This document shows, piece after piece, positions 9,755 through 18,153 of a stretch of 64,000 nt of DNA. Within the stretch, counting starts at the first letter, position 1; every line of letters begins with the position of its first letter. The notes under the pieces were generated by a model. The model was not told the DNA's origin and did not search any database. It saw only the letters and a program-made list of their open reading frames with translations. The position numbers and the translations under genes are program-made. Source of the DNA: Nitrososphaerota archaeon (GTDB taxonomy: Archaea > Thermoproteota > Nitrososphaeria > Nitrososphaerales > Gagatemarchaeaceae); NCBI GenBank assembly GCA_027887045.1, contig JAPCJH010000001.1:62001-126000 (forward strand). Direction: 5' to 3'.

Positions 9755-10731
9755 TGGCTAGACCGCACCTCGTCTCCCCTGGACGGGTCTACCAGAGTCA
9801 AATCGACCGGCCCATGCCCTCTTGTAGCCTCGCCAAAATTCTCAGCTGGCCGGCTGCGGACCTCTTGAGGTCTCTCTTGCTGCGCCCTGCTCTTCGGGGA
9901 TGCAACATCGAGACGGAAAGCTAGCTCCCCCATCGTCAGGAAGTCGAGGGTTCCTTCGTTTCTCTTCTCCTGCATGTACGAGAAAACTTCGTCGAGCGTC
10001 TGGGCCATGGGTTCGGCTTGCCCGTCTATCATGATGCTCCACGGATGCAACCAGAGGTGGAAGACCGCGAAATGCTCGATGCAGAGGTCTAGATAGCTCT
10101 TGATGAGATCGGCCGAACCAAGGGACTTTTGGTCCACGTAGTAGACGGGTCTAATGTTCCAGAGCCCATTCGTTTCGACGGGGGAGCATATGGCTCGTCT
10201 TGCACCGCGATACGCCCTGAAGCCGAGCTCATGTAGTACATCGAAGTGGGCCTCGCGGTTCCATGGAAAAATGAAGGTCTTGGGCCTGTCGTTGAGTCCA
10301 AGGACCTGGATACAACGCTCAACGTCGGCCTTGAATGATTCGCTGCTCGAAGCCTGGGCGTCTATGTGCGAGTAGGTGTGGATGCCAATCTCCTTAGGCA
10401 CGGGAGATTGGAGTATGGCCTCGTAGGACCTCATGTCGTCTTCGACGCTATGCCCGCAGACGGCCCAGGTGAGGGGCATGCGATAACGCTCGGCAAGCCC
10501 GAGAAGCGCACGCGTCCCGTTCCGATTATCTTCGAATCTCGAAGGTCTTGTGACGTCAAAGTCGACCGACACGCAAGATATTGAATTCTTACCGTTCAAA
10601 TATGTAGGATTTCGCTGAAACGGGCCATAATCCATCTTGAGAGCCCGAAGAACTCTCCTCGAGATGAACGAGTTTGAACCCAGGGGGGTGCCTAGTCCCT
10701 TCACGGCCAGGGTTTTCGCGGTCCTTTTCAT
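9751..10731 (-). CDS. Polysaccharide deacetylase (NodB-like) family protein
   Basis: 326 residues. The NodB-type core shows SVDFDVT near residue 55 and the metal-binding HTYSHID near 138-144, followed by FIFPWNREAHFDVL and a late HLWLHPWSI motif. The family removes acetyl groups from N-acetyl sugars, or is a related metal hydrolase. First gene of the 10731-1 transcription unit; its end overlaps the GT4 gene by ATGA. It probably trims a GlcNAc-type residue of the surface glycan made by the neighbours. Confidence 0.85.
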   Translation of the reverse strand: MKRTAKTLAVKGLGTPLGSNSFISRRVLRALKMDYGPFQRNPTYLNGKNSISCVSVDFDVTRPSRFEDNRNGTRALLGLAERYRMPLTWAVCGHSVEDDMRSYEAILQSPVPKEIGIHTYSHIDAQASSSESFKADVERCIQVLGLNDRPKTFIFPWNREAHFDVLHELGFRAYRGARRAICSPVETNGLWNIRPVYYVDQKSLGSADLIKSYLDLCIEHFAVFHLWLHPWSIMIDGQAEPMAQTLDEVFSYMQEKRNEGTLDFLTMGELAFRLDVASPKSRAQQERPQEVRSRPAENFGEATRGHGPVDLTLVDPSRGDEVRSSH

Positions 10732-10741
10732 GTTTATTCAG

Positions 10742-10797
10742 GATTCATCCTGATGAAGCTGAGATTCATCAAATAAGACCCTCATATTCATAAAGAT
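10742..10797 (-). promoter_or_regulatory. Promoter with TATA box and repeated GATTCATC element
   Basis: On the minus strand an A/T-rich TATA-like stretch (CTTTATGAATAT) lies at 10785-10797, about 55 bases before the deacetylase start. Between it and the gene are an inverted repeat TTCATC-CT-GATGAA (10744-10757) and two direct copies of GATTCATC (10742-10749 and 10763-10770), a layout that could bind a repressor near the transcription start. Inference only. Confidence 0.45.
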
Positions 10798-10933
10798 GGA
10801 TTTCGGCTTCAGAACGCTTAAAGGCGAACCAGCGGTGTTACGCGCCAAGGGTGTGTGGGGGTGCTTATGACGAGAGGCCTCCTCTTCAAAAAAGGGGGGG
10901 ACTCTACTGCACACCCGAATTCCATTTTTCAAT

Positions 10934-12286
10934 CTATTCTGAGAACAGTCTTTCGTGGATCGTCTTGTAGTCCTGAAGTAATCGGAGGCCTTCAGGGGTT
11001 GCCTGATAGTATTTCCCCCCCATAGTCGACTCAGTCTTCAGGAGGCCTCTTCCCTCCAGAGTTTCGATTATCCCTCTCAACTCGTTGTAAGAGATGTTTG
11101 CCGCTTTCATGAGATGAGTCGGTCTGAGAGGTTGGAATGAAGCAGCCTGGATGATGTCCAGAAAAATCTCCAACTTTGACCTTCGTTTCAGCGTCGTCTG
11201 AACTTTTTGACCGCGGTTGATCCGTTTAATCTCCTCAATCATTATGCGCACGGGGTTGTCCATGCTCTGCACCAGGAGAGAGGCTTTCTCTTTGAACGCC
11301 TTGTTCTGGTCCTCGTCCAGATAATTCTCCACGTAACTCACTATCTGCCTGGGCTCGATGGAATGCGGGATATACCGGTGGAGCTCCACGACCGGCTTTG
11401 ATGGCGTCCAGTAGATCGCGCTCACGGCAGGCTTTCCGAGTACAAACGCCTCCATGAGCATTGTCTCTGCAGCGCCCAACGCTACATCGGCGTGGGCTAC
11501 CGGCGATTCGACCATGGACGTGTTGAGAACCGTGACGCCCATCCTCGAGTACCTGCTCCGCTGCGTCTGCGTCCTGGGGAGCACCGCAATCGATGCGACC
11601 TCGTCCTTCTTGATAGCCTCGACGGCTTTCTCCAGAATCGGCTCGCGATTAGGGAAAAAGCTCGCGAACTCCGGTTCGGGCCGGACGAAAATCACAGGGG
11701 GCTTTAGGTCAAGCTCTTCGTACGGATTAAATGCGCTGATTGGCGCGTCTTTCAGATATCCCGTGTGGAAACCGTTGAACCAGACCACCTTCTCGGGGTC
11801 GGTCACGCCGTTGGCGTACAGCTCCTGGAACGAGTAGAACCGCGGTACGAAGACCTTCGTGGCGAGGGGGAAGACCATCTGGTTTACGTGCTTCTCTCGC
11901 TCGTCGTAGAATATTGTCCACGAGGGGATGTTCAGACCGAATGCCACTCGGACGGCCTCGGGCCATCGCTCCGTCAGCAAAAGGTCGGGCTTCGCCCGTT
12001 GGATTATCGGAAGCATGCTCTGGATGGTCTGCGCATAGGCCTCAAGCTTGTTTCCGAGTTCGCGCCCACCGTGCTTCCCAACAGGGACAAAGTCAATTTT
12101 CTTTGCTTGCAGAATCGCGTGGATCTTGTCGTGGTCACGCGCTGTGACGATGAAATCGAAGTCACTCTCAAGCTCCTTTATGAGTGGAGCGAAAAAGTTG
12201 GCCTGAAACGGGGTGCTCATGGCCACCCAAATCTTTCTTATCTTTAGCGGTTCCACGGGGGCCGCTCCTGGGTCTGAATTTGTCAT
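10934..12286 (-). CDS. DUF354-type glycosyltransferase-like protein fused to winged helix
   Basis: 450 residues in two parts. Residues 15-355 (IRKIWVAMSTPFQANFFAPL, then LLLTERWPEAVRVAFGLNIP) match the archaeal DUF354 family, which folds like UDP-GlcNAc 2-epimerase and GT-B transferases. Residues about 365-450 are a separate winged helix (KLEIFLDIIQAASFQPLRPT, ISYNELRGIIETLEGRGLL, YYQATPEGLRLL) of the HTH_45 type. An enzyme fold with a DNA-binding domain suggests a regulator that follows sugar supply, or an enzyme that adopted the domain for protein contact. Start overlaps the upstream transferase by ATGA; 202 bases separate it from the deacetylase unit. Confidence 0.8.
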   Translation of the reverse strand: MTNSDPGAAPVEPLKIRKIWVAMSTPFQANFFAPLIKELESDFDFIVTARDHDKIHAILQAKKIDFVPVGKHGGRELGNKLEAYAQTIQSMLPIIQRAKPDLLLTERWPEAVRVAFGLNIPSWTIFYDEREKHVNQMVFPLATKVFVPRFYSFQELYANGVTDPEKVVWFNGFHTGYLKDAPISAFNPYEELDLKPPVIFVRPEPEFASFFPNREPILEKAVEAIKKDEVASIAVLPRTQTQRSRYSRMGVTVLNTSMVESPVAHADVALGAAETMLMEAFVLGKPAVSAIYWTPSKPVVELHRYIPHSIEPRQIVSYVENYLDEDQNKAFKEKASLLVQSMDNPVRIMIEEIKRINRGQKVQTTLKRRSKLEIFLDIIQAASFQPLRPTHLMKAANISYNELRGIIETLEGRGLLKTESTMGGKYYQATPEGLRLLQDYKTIHERLFSE

Positions 12287-13305
12287 CGGAGAACTATCAC
12301 TATCACAACGGCTATGGCGATTATCGCGTAGACAGCCTGCATCGCGAGGACAGATATCACAAGTCCTCTCTCACGGATCGGTGAAACTCTCATAAACGCG
12401 TGAACCAGGGCCGGATACCCGGGTGGGTTTAGGGTCCCATCTTCATTCACCGAGGTGTTTCCATAGAGACGTCTCTGCTTGAACGGGGTCCTCGAGACTA
12501 TCTTGAGCGTGAAATCTATCGCCGCAGGGATACTCAAGACTATGGCCTCAAACTCGAGCCCAGCGGCCAAGCCCATCGCGGCTACCGCTGCGCCTGACAT
12601 CAGCGTCCCGGTGTCTCCTGGAAAAATCTTCGCGGGGTACCAGTTCAACCCGAGGAATCCGACATACGCGAAAGAAAGGATGTACCCCAGGATGGCTATT
12701 GTTGGGTGCCCGGTTATTTGGGAGAGGAAAGCCATGGTGCCTATAGAAATCGCAGCGCAACCGGCTTCCATTCCGTTGAACCCCGCAAGGAGGTTGGAGA
12801 AGTTTGCAGAAGTGGTAATGGCCAGGGGAACGGCCACGAGCGGGTAGAGCAGGCCCAAGTGGACGGTACCGAATTCTGGTATGAAGATTGAACCCCTGTC
12901 GAGTAGATAGTACATCAACGGGGTCGAGGCTGCAACAATGAGAAATGGCTTGTACCTCTGTCTTATCTCGATGATGTCATCCGCCACGCCCACAAGTCCG
13001 GTGAACGCAATCGTGGAGAATCCCGAAGCGAAAAGTACGCCCGCTCCGTCCAATGTCAGGTTGGCGACAAAATAAACCGTTGATCCGACGGCTAGCCCGA
13101 ACAAGATCGCCAGCCCCCCCATCTCAGCCCTTACGGGTTTGTCGCGCTTGTGAATGTCGATGCCGCTTATCCCCATCGAGGTGAACTTGTTGCTTTGGAA
13201 TTTCGCGACATAGTATGATGCGATGACAGCAACGGCCGTCGCGCCGGTCCCGAAGACTGGGTCTATTGCGTTGACTTGGGTGCTAATTGCTCGACAACCT
13301 TCCAA
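12283..13305 (-). CDS. MraY/Alg7-type polyprenyl-phosphate GlcNAc-1-P transferase
   Basis: A membrane protein of about 340 residues with roughly ten helices. DIHKRDKPVRAEMGG, GVADDIIEIRQRYKP, NFSNLLAGFNGMEAG and WYPAKIFPGDTGTLMSGA are the conserved cytoplasmic loops of the GT4 polyprenyl-phosphate family that includes MraY and eukaryotic Alg7. It should start glycan assembly by moving a sugar-1-phosphate onto dolichyl phosphate (AglH-like). The start is uncertain: an ATG at 13398 would place 136 bases inside the upstream gene, so I chose the TTG at 13305, which still overlaps by 43 bases. Confidence 0.85.
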   Translation of the reverse strand: MEGCRAISTQVNAIDPVFGTGATAVAVIASYYVAKFQSNKFTSMGISGIDIHKRDKPVRAEMGGLAILFGLAVGSTVYFVANLTLDGAGVLFASGFSTIAFTGLVGVADDIIEIRQRYKPFLIVAASTPLMYYLLDRGSIFIPEFGTVHLGLLYPLVAVPLAITTSANFSNLLAGFNGMEAGCAAISIGTMAFLSQITGHPTIAILGYILSFAYVGFLGLNWYPAKIFPGDTGTLMSGAAVAAMGLAAGLEFEAIVLSIPAAIDFTLKIVSRTPFKQRRLYGNTSVNEDGTLNPPGYPALVHAFMRVSPIRERGLVISVLAMQAVYAIIAIAVVIVIVLR

Positions 13306-13472
13306 AATATCTGTGTTCCGGCTGCAAAGGTGGCAATCCAGACGAGTACGCTCAAGATCATTCGCCACAGCGTGGTGATCATGTGCGTGGAATTCCAAGC
13401 GGTAAGCGTTGCAACGGAGGAGAGGAGGAATGGGATTAGGGAGAGGGCTAGAACGGCGGCCTGCTTAATCAC
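13263..13472 (-). CDS. Small two-helix membrane protein in glycan operon
   Basis: About 69 residues with two hydrophobic helices (AAVLALSLIPFLLSSVATL and LVWIATFAAGTQIFW). I chose the GTG at 13472, which overlaps the end of the nucleotidyltransferase gene by 8 bases; an ATG at 13523 would overlap by 59. No known family. Lying between a nucleotidyltransferase and the first membrane transferase of the pathway, it could be an accessory subunit of the latter, which is inference. Confidence 0.6.
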   Translation of the reverse strand: MIKQAAVLALSLIPFLLSSVATLTAWNSTHMITTLWRMILSVLVWIATFAAGTQIFWKVVEQLAPKSTQ

Positions 13473-14193
13473 GGCTCGTCTGCTCCTGTGGAACGCCGAG
13501 GGATCCGTTCGATAGCGCCTCATTGTTTACCCGCTCGAAATCGGCCATCGACCCTACGTCGGACCAGTAAGCGTCTTCGAAGTACGAGTAGAGCTCCTCC
13601 CCCTTCGAAAGAAGCTGTGGGAAAATCTCGGTCTCGAGACTGACGACCTTTTCCTTCGCAATGTGGCCGAAGATGTCCGGTTCCAGAATATAGATTCCGG
13701 CATTCGCCATGTAGCTGAGTGTCGGTTTTTCCTCGAACTTTGTGATCCTGGTTTCATTTATGCTGACGAAGCCGTACGGAATCTTGACGTCGAACTTTTT
13801 GAGGGCTATCGTACCAATCCCGGCCCGTGCCTTGTGAATGTTGATCAGGTTCTGGACGTTTAGCGAGGTGACAATGTCACCGTTCATCGCGAGGAAAGTG
13901 TCATCGATATGGCTTTCAGCTGTCTTCAGCTGTCCCCCCGTGCCGAGCGGAAGATCCCATTCCGCGTACTCTATTTTCACCCCCAATTCTGACCCATCCT
14001 GAAATTCGTCAATAATCTGTTTCTTCAGGTACGCGACGCAGACGACGAACTCCTTGATTCCAAATGCTTTGAGGTACCTTATCGTGTGCTCGAGCAGAGG
14101 CTTCCCTGCGATGGGAAGAAGGACCTTCGGGACGACATAGGTTAGGGGTCTCATACGAGTCCCCGCACCTCCCGCAAGGATAACGGCTTTCAA
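13465..14193 (-). CDS. Sugar-phosphate nucleotidyltransferase
   Basis: 242 residues. MKAVILAGGAGTRMRPLT is the nucleotide-binding signature of NDP-sugar pyrophosphorylases. VPKVLLPIAGKPLLEH, LGTGGQL, AMNGDI and the late YWSDVGSMADF complete the catalytic set. It joins an NTP and a sugar-1-phosphate to give an NDP-sugar (glucose-1-phosphate or mannose-1-phosphate class; not separable here). No left-handed beta-helix extension is present, so it is a single-domain form. It heads the 14193-10934 run of overlapping genes and probably supplies the donor. Confidence 0.9.
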   Translation of the reverse strand: MKAVILAGGAGTRMRPLTYVVPKVLLPIAGKPLLEHTIRYLKAFGIKEFVVCVAYLKKQIIDEFQDGSELGVKIEYAEWDLPLGTGGQLKTAESHIDDTFLAMNGDIVTSLNVQNLINIHKARAGIGTIALKKFDVKIPYGFVSINETRITKFEEKPTLSYMANAGIYILEPDIFGHIAKEKVVSLETEIFPQLLSKGEELYSYFEDAYWSDVGSMADFERVNNEALSNGSLGVPQEQTSRD

Positions 14194-14247
14194 ACTAGCT
14201 CAGACTCGGATCTATCAGAAAGAGAACGGCGACGATTATTCTGGTAT

Positions 14248-14610
14248 CTAGCCGGGGCCTGCCCTTGAGTACAATTTGCCCAGGAACCTGATGTAGTTCT
14301 GGTCGTACCGCCAGGGTCTTGCCTTGTCGTTCCCCCAGCTGACAGCCGCGTCGGAAAACGTCCAAGCGAGTTTCGTGCCAGTCAGGAAGTCACGGTAGGA
14401 CATGCGCCCGAACTGCCGGAGTTTCTTAAGCACCGAGACCAATGCCCTCATCAGCTCAAGGCTCTCAAGTCTGATCTTCAACCTGATTGCCAGCCGATAC
14501 AGCGACCTCTCTAGTTGCGTCAGTCTAAACCACGATCGCGTCCTTATGGATTGGAGCATCTGTCTCTTTAGCAAGGATCGCAAAGATCCACTGGGGTCGT
14601 TAGAACCCAT
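14248..14610 (-). CDS. Conserved-looking protein of unknown function
   Basis: 120 residues from the ATG at 14610, a basic, helix-rich product ending with a Trp/Tyr-rich part (SYRDFLTGTKLAWTFSDA, WRYDQNYIRFLGKLYSR). I do not recognise it. The start at 14610 is preferred to one at 14664 because a TATA-like box at 14663-14675 would place the transcription start near 14640. It is 54 bases upstream of the nucleotidyltransferase gene and may lead the glycan operon. Confidence 0.55.
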   Translation of the reverse strand: MGSNDPSGSLRSLLKRQMLQSIRTRSWFRLTQLERSLYRLAIRLKIRLESLELMRALVSVLKKLRQFGRMSYRDFLTGTKLAWTFSDAAVSWGNDKARPWRYDQNYIRFLGKLYSRAGPG

Positions 14611-14662
14611 GTTGTTCTCTGTTCGATGTCGAATAGCGACGCGTGTGGGGGTGCTCGTGCGC

Positions 14663-14675
14663 AAATTCTTTATGT
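14663..14675 (-). promoter_or_regulatory. TATA-like promoter of the glycan operon
   Basis: On the minus strand ATAAAGAATTT lies about 26 bases before a likely start near 14640 and 53 bases before the ATG at 14610. It is the only good TATA-like box in front of the run of overlapping genes that ends at 10934. Confidence 0.45.
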
Positions 14676-14848
14676 TCGAGTTAATTAGCTTGTCGTAAAC
14701 GTTCGTTTACCGAAAAGCACAGTCTGGGTTCCCTTTCTTTGGAAAGGGGGTGAATCAAGATATATCCGCCATGAGTCTGTACGGCTGAAGAGACAACTTG
14801 AGAGTTTGGCGCGATTCCGGGGGGGCCTCGTGCGTGCGCCCAGGGTCG

Positions 14849-14858
14849 CTATATATTC
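14849..14858 (+). promoter_or_regulatory. TATA box of RHH gene
   Basis: CTATATATTC, centred about 21-25 bases before the GTG at 14874. The spacing predicts a leaderless or near-leaderless transcript. Confidence 0.55.
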
Positions 14859-14873
14859 AAGGGATGAGCGAGA

Positions 14874-15479
14874 GTGTCAGTTAGGCAAGACGAAGCATAT
14901 GGTTTCCGGGGTGCCAGGAAGAAGACACTACCAGTTACCTTTAGGCTTCCAGAGGACCTAGTGCGTGAATTGAAGGAGGAAGCGGAAAGTGCAGATGTCA
15001 CCGTGGGCACCCTCGGCAGGGAGGTGTTGAGCAGGTACGTCTCCTGGGACACGAACACCAAGAAGTTGCGACTTGTGCCGACGACCAGAGGGTTCGTAAA
15101 GGACGTTCTTGGCTATCTCTCCGACAGCGCTCTCAAGGACGTTGCTTCAGGGTCTGGCAAGCATGAGATGCTTGGCCTGATATTGATGATAAAGGGGAAC
15201 CTGACTACTGACTCGTTCGTTTCTGTTTTCAAAGAATGGCTCAGGTCATGTGGGATGACGGTACGGTTCGAAAGGACATCGGGCTACCACTTTGTGATCT
15301 CGCACGACATGGGAGGGAAATGGTCGCTCTACATGGCCCACCTCGCCACAGCGACGAGCGCAGAGTTACCTAACAGGCTAAGCGTCTACTACGAAGTAAG
15401 GGACAACACTCTGTCGCTCAGGCTGACTCCTGAGAAGGGCTCACTTGTCCGCACGGGCACTGGGTTGCGTCATTTCTAG
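14874..15479 (+). CDS. Ribbon-helix-helix DNA-binding protein with C-terminal domain
   Basis: 201 residues. Residues 17-60 (TLPVTFRLPEDLVRELKEEA, then VGTLGREVLSRYV) have the short strand plus two helices of ribbon-helix-helix (CopG/Arc) repressors. The remaining 140 residues form an uncharacterised domain (MTVRFERTSGYHFVISHDM, then LSVYYEVRDNTLSLRL) that might bind a ligand or make oligomers. The GTG start lies about 20 bases after a strong TATA box (TATATATTC, 14850-14858), so the mRNA is nearly leaderless. It diverges from the glycan operon and could regulate it or itself. Confidence 0.75.
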   Translation: MSVRQDEAYGFRGARKKTLPVTFRLPEDLVRELKEEAESADVTVGTLGREVLSRYVSWDTNTKKLRLVPTTRGFVKDVLGYLSDSALKDVASGSGKHEMLGLILMIKGNLTTDSFVSVFKEWLRSCGMTVRFERTSGYHFVISHDMGGKWSLYMAHLATATSAELPNRLSVYYEVRDNTLSLRLTPEKGSLVRTGTGLRHF

Positions 15480-15777
15480 GACTCAGCTTTCTCCGGGTAT
15501 CCAAAACCATGCTCGCGGTGGGAATGGCGCGTCAAAAGAACTGACCTTCGTAAGATTGGTTCTCTCGAACCAGAGTGAACGTCACCTCGCCAGCAATATC
15601 AGGGGTGCGACAGCCTGCGTTACCCAAGCGGAGCGCCAAGCAGAGCGCTTATCTATCAATCAAGGCCAAATCCGACTGATTCTGACCACATTAGGTCTGA
15701 ATCGCAAGTTCAGGTAGATGGTACTGGGCTTCAGCCAGCTTTTATAATAATCTCGCAGGTTACGTGGACGAGATTAA
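15480..15777. other. Intergenic stretch with promoter of the peptidase gene
   Basis: No credible gene on either strand; an open frame at 15445-15717 lacks coding character and overlaps the RHH gene. The only clear signal is a TATA box (TTTATAATAA, 15741-15750) placing transcription start about 8 bases before the GTG at 15778. Confidence 0.5.
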
Positions 15778-17478
15778 GTGAACCTCGAGAAGAAAAAAAT
15801 TAGAATAGCATCAATCGCTTCAACCATGCTCATTCCTCTTCTATTGGTAAGTCCTACTTTTGCAAGCACATCGACGCCGACCCGACTCTTGAACGCTGTT
15901 TCTGTTCATAGCATACCAACTCTCCTCGACCCGAATTTCAATCCCCTAAAGGGGGGCGTACCCTTCTGTTTTAGCGGGTCTCGCGGAACAATAACGTGTT
16001 ACCCACCGAGCTTTCTTAAGACGGCGTATGACTTCCCATCAACGAATGGCGAAAACGGTCTCGACGGATCAGGTCAAACCGTCGTTATCGTCGACGCATT
16101 TGGGAGTCCAACAATTCAGGCTGACCTTAACACCTTCGACAAGACCTTCGGTCTTCCGGCGGCAACTGTCACGAGGCTATGCGGCCCAACCTGGACGGGT
16201 GCTTCGACCGACAAGTGCCCCGTAAACACCATCGCCGACCTGTCGACAGCTACAAATGCGGCGGCGTGTGGAGCAATTGGCTGGGCCGAAGAAACCACAC
16301 TCGACGTTACCATGGTCCACGGACTCGCGCCGGGTGCAAAGATAGTCTTGGTGGCGAGCAACGATTGCCAAGACGTAAACATTAACGCCGCCGAGATGGC
16401 CGTGGTAACCCAGGAAAGCCTTCGTGGAAGCGTAATGTCCCAGAGTTTCGGAGAACCCGATGATGTGGTCGGCTGCGTACAGTTTGACGCCAATAACCAT
16501 TGCGTCGACACAGATCCATCGATAAAGGCGACCGCCGACAAAATCTACACCATCGCTGCTGAGAACCAATGGACCGTGGTTGCATCTTCGGGTGACGACG
16601 GCGCCAATACCAACGCGCGCGTTCTCGGAACTCGGGAGCTGACCCCTTCATGGCCATCATCCAACCCTCTAAACCTTGCCACGGGAGGTACACAAGGATC
16701 GCCCTACGGAGGTCAATACGGAGCCCCGCCGGGAGCTGGAAAGAGTTTCAGCTGCGCAGCGCACACCACATGCAACACAGGACTAGTCATTATCAGTGGA
16801 GGCACAAAAGGCTGCACGACCGCCATCAGACCTGGTGAACCCTCAGGCTGCACACCCTTGGGATATGGAGGGGAGGCAACTTGGAATGAGTTCACCACCT
16901 TTGGACTCGGCACTTCAACCGGCGGAGGCGTGAGTTCCCTCTACGAAAGGCCGTCGTACCAGGATAACCTGCCAAACCACTTCTCGACCCTATTTGGAAA
17001 CTCGGTCGAGGCTGAGGGTAGGCTGACACCAGATGTCTCATTCAACTCTGCAATCATGGGCGGCGTCCTAGCCCCACTCTCGTTCCTTGCGCCACCCGCC
17101 GTAGTATGGGCGGTCTTTGGCGGCACGAGCGCCGCATCTCCCGCGTGGGCTGCGATCATAGCACTCCTCAATCAAGCCAACAACGGACCAGTCGGCTTCC
17201 TCAATCCGGCAATCTATGCGTTAGGTCAGACTAACCACCACGAAGACTCGTCATCTGCCTCTTCAGCGTTCCACGACATAACGAAAGGCGAGAACAGCGA
17301 TTCATCAGGGCAACCTTGGACATTTCCACCAATATTCGGACCTGTCGTTCAACCACCCTTAGATGGCTTCAATGCCGGGACTGGATGGGACATGACGACC
17401 GGCTGGGGCACCCCAGACGTCACAAACTTCATTCACAGCATCCTTCAATTCACTGGCGAAGGCTCTGGAAACAACTGA
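15778..17478 (+). CDS. Secreted sedolisin (S53) serine-carboxyl peptidase-like protein
   Basis: 566 residues with a signal peptide (IASTMLIPLLLVSPTFAS). The catalytic-domain entry motif (YPPSFLKTAYDFP) is at about residue 75. Glu172 and Asp176 in WAEETTLD match the Glu/Asp pair of sedolisins, SQSFGEPDD near 221 is the oxyanion-Asp region, and Ser451 sits in FGGTSAASPAW. The C-terminal FHDITKG and AGTGWDMTTGWGTPDV match the calcium site. S53 enzymes are acid-active endopeptidases, so extracellular protein breakdown is likely. Only about 45 residues separate signal peptide and catalytic domain, so the usual long propeptide is missing. Eight or so cysteines suggest disulfides. GTG start just after a TATA box. 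Confidence 0.88.
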   Translation: MNLEKKKIRIASIASTMLIPLLLVSPTFASTSTPTRLLNAVSVHSIPTLLDPNFNPLKGGVPFCFSGSRGTITCYPPSFLKTAYDFPSTNGENGLDGSGQTVVIVDAFGSPTIQADLNTFDKTFGLPAATVTRLCGPTWTGASTDKCPVNTIADLSTATNAAACGAIGWAEETTLDVTMVHGLAPGAKIVLVASNDCQDVNINAAEMAVVTQESLRGSVMSQSFGEPDDVVGCVQFDANNHCVDTDPSIKATADKIYTIAAENQWTVVASSGDDGANTNARVLGTRELTPSWPSSNPLNLATGGTQGSPYGGQYGAPPGAGKSFSCAAHTTCNTGLVIISGGTKGCTTAIRPGEPSGCTPLGYGGEATWNEFTTFGLGTSTGGGVSSLYERPSYQDNLPNHFSTLFGNSVEAEGRLTPDVSFNSAIMGGVLAPLSFLAPPAVVWAVFGGTSAASPAWAAIIALLNQANNGPVGFLNPAIYALGQTNHHEDSSSASSAFHDITKGENSDSSGQPWTFPPIFGPVVQPPLDGFNAGTGWDMTTGWGTPDVTNFIHSILQFTGEGSGNN

Positions 17479-17681
17479 TAGGACAAGAATGGCGTGCTTA
17501 TGCACGCCCGCCCTCCGTTTTCGAGAGTATGGAACACCATCCAATGCCCGAACTTTTGGGACATCCCAGCCTGGTTAAGGGAGAGAAACGAGAAATCAAA
17601 ACGGCCAAGTAGGAAAGCCCGGGATGCTCAGTTCGGCAATCATGCTTATGCAGATACGATTTATAAGGGCAGACTCATCTT

Positions 17682-18107
17682 ATGCGCGTGAAAGGAAGAA
17701 GCAAAGCGCTACTGATCCTCGTTCCTCTTCTATTCGTCCTCATTACACCGGTGGCGGCCAGTGAAGAGGGCACGACTTATGTTGTCAAAGCTGGAGACTC
17801 CCTTTATGCAATAGGCCTCAGCTTTCACGTTCAGTGGCAGAGCATAGCTGATGCAAACAACATTCCACCGCCCTACACGATATATCCCGGGCAAAGTCTG
17901 AAGGTACCCTCTCCAGCATGCTCAGACCCGAAATCATCGGCGACTTATGCCGTGCAGCGGGGAGATTACCTTTCATCGATTGGCCGCAAGTTAGGCGTGG
18001 AGTGGCAGGGAATCGCGGAAGCTAATTGCATCGCAGCACCATACCTCATCTACCCCGGCCAGGTCTTGGTGATCCCCTCTGGAGAATCAGGGCAAGGATC
18101 GTCCTAA
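17682..18107 (+). CDS. Secreted protein with two LysM domains
   Basis: 141 residues: a signal peptide (ALLILVPLLFVLITPVAAS) and two LysM repeats at about 31-74 (TYVVKAGDSLYAIGLSFHV to IYPGQSLKVPS) and 88-132 (TYAVQRGDYLSSIGRKLGV to IYPGQVLVIPSG). LysM binds GlcNAc-containing polymers. In an archaeon without peptidoglycan the target could be pseudomurein-like material, chitin, other microbes or its own GlcNAc glycan. A TATA box (TTTATAAG, 17660-17667) about 20 bases before the ATG predicts a leaderless mRNA. Convergent with the GT2 gene. Confidence 0.85.
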   Translation: MRVKGRSKALLILVPLLFVLITPVAASEEGTTYVVKAGDSLYAIGLSFHVQWQSIADANNIPPPYTIYPGQSLKVPSPACSDPKSSATYAVQRGDYLSSIGRKLGVEWQGIAEANCIAAPYLIYPGQVLVIPSGESGQGSS

Positions 18108-18153
18108 AGCGCTTGCTCAGTCCAATTGCTCTGAAATTGCTAACGCCTGTTTC

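Noticed and set aside
10853..14655. A 13-base string GTGTGGGGGTGCT at 10853-10865 and again at 14643-14655, both near promoters of glycan genes
   Set aside because: Only two exact copies, G-rich, at different distances from the genes; chance or codon effects cannot be excluded.
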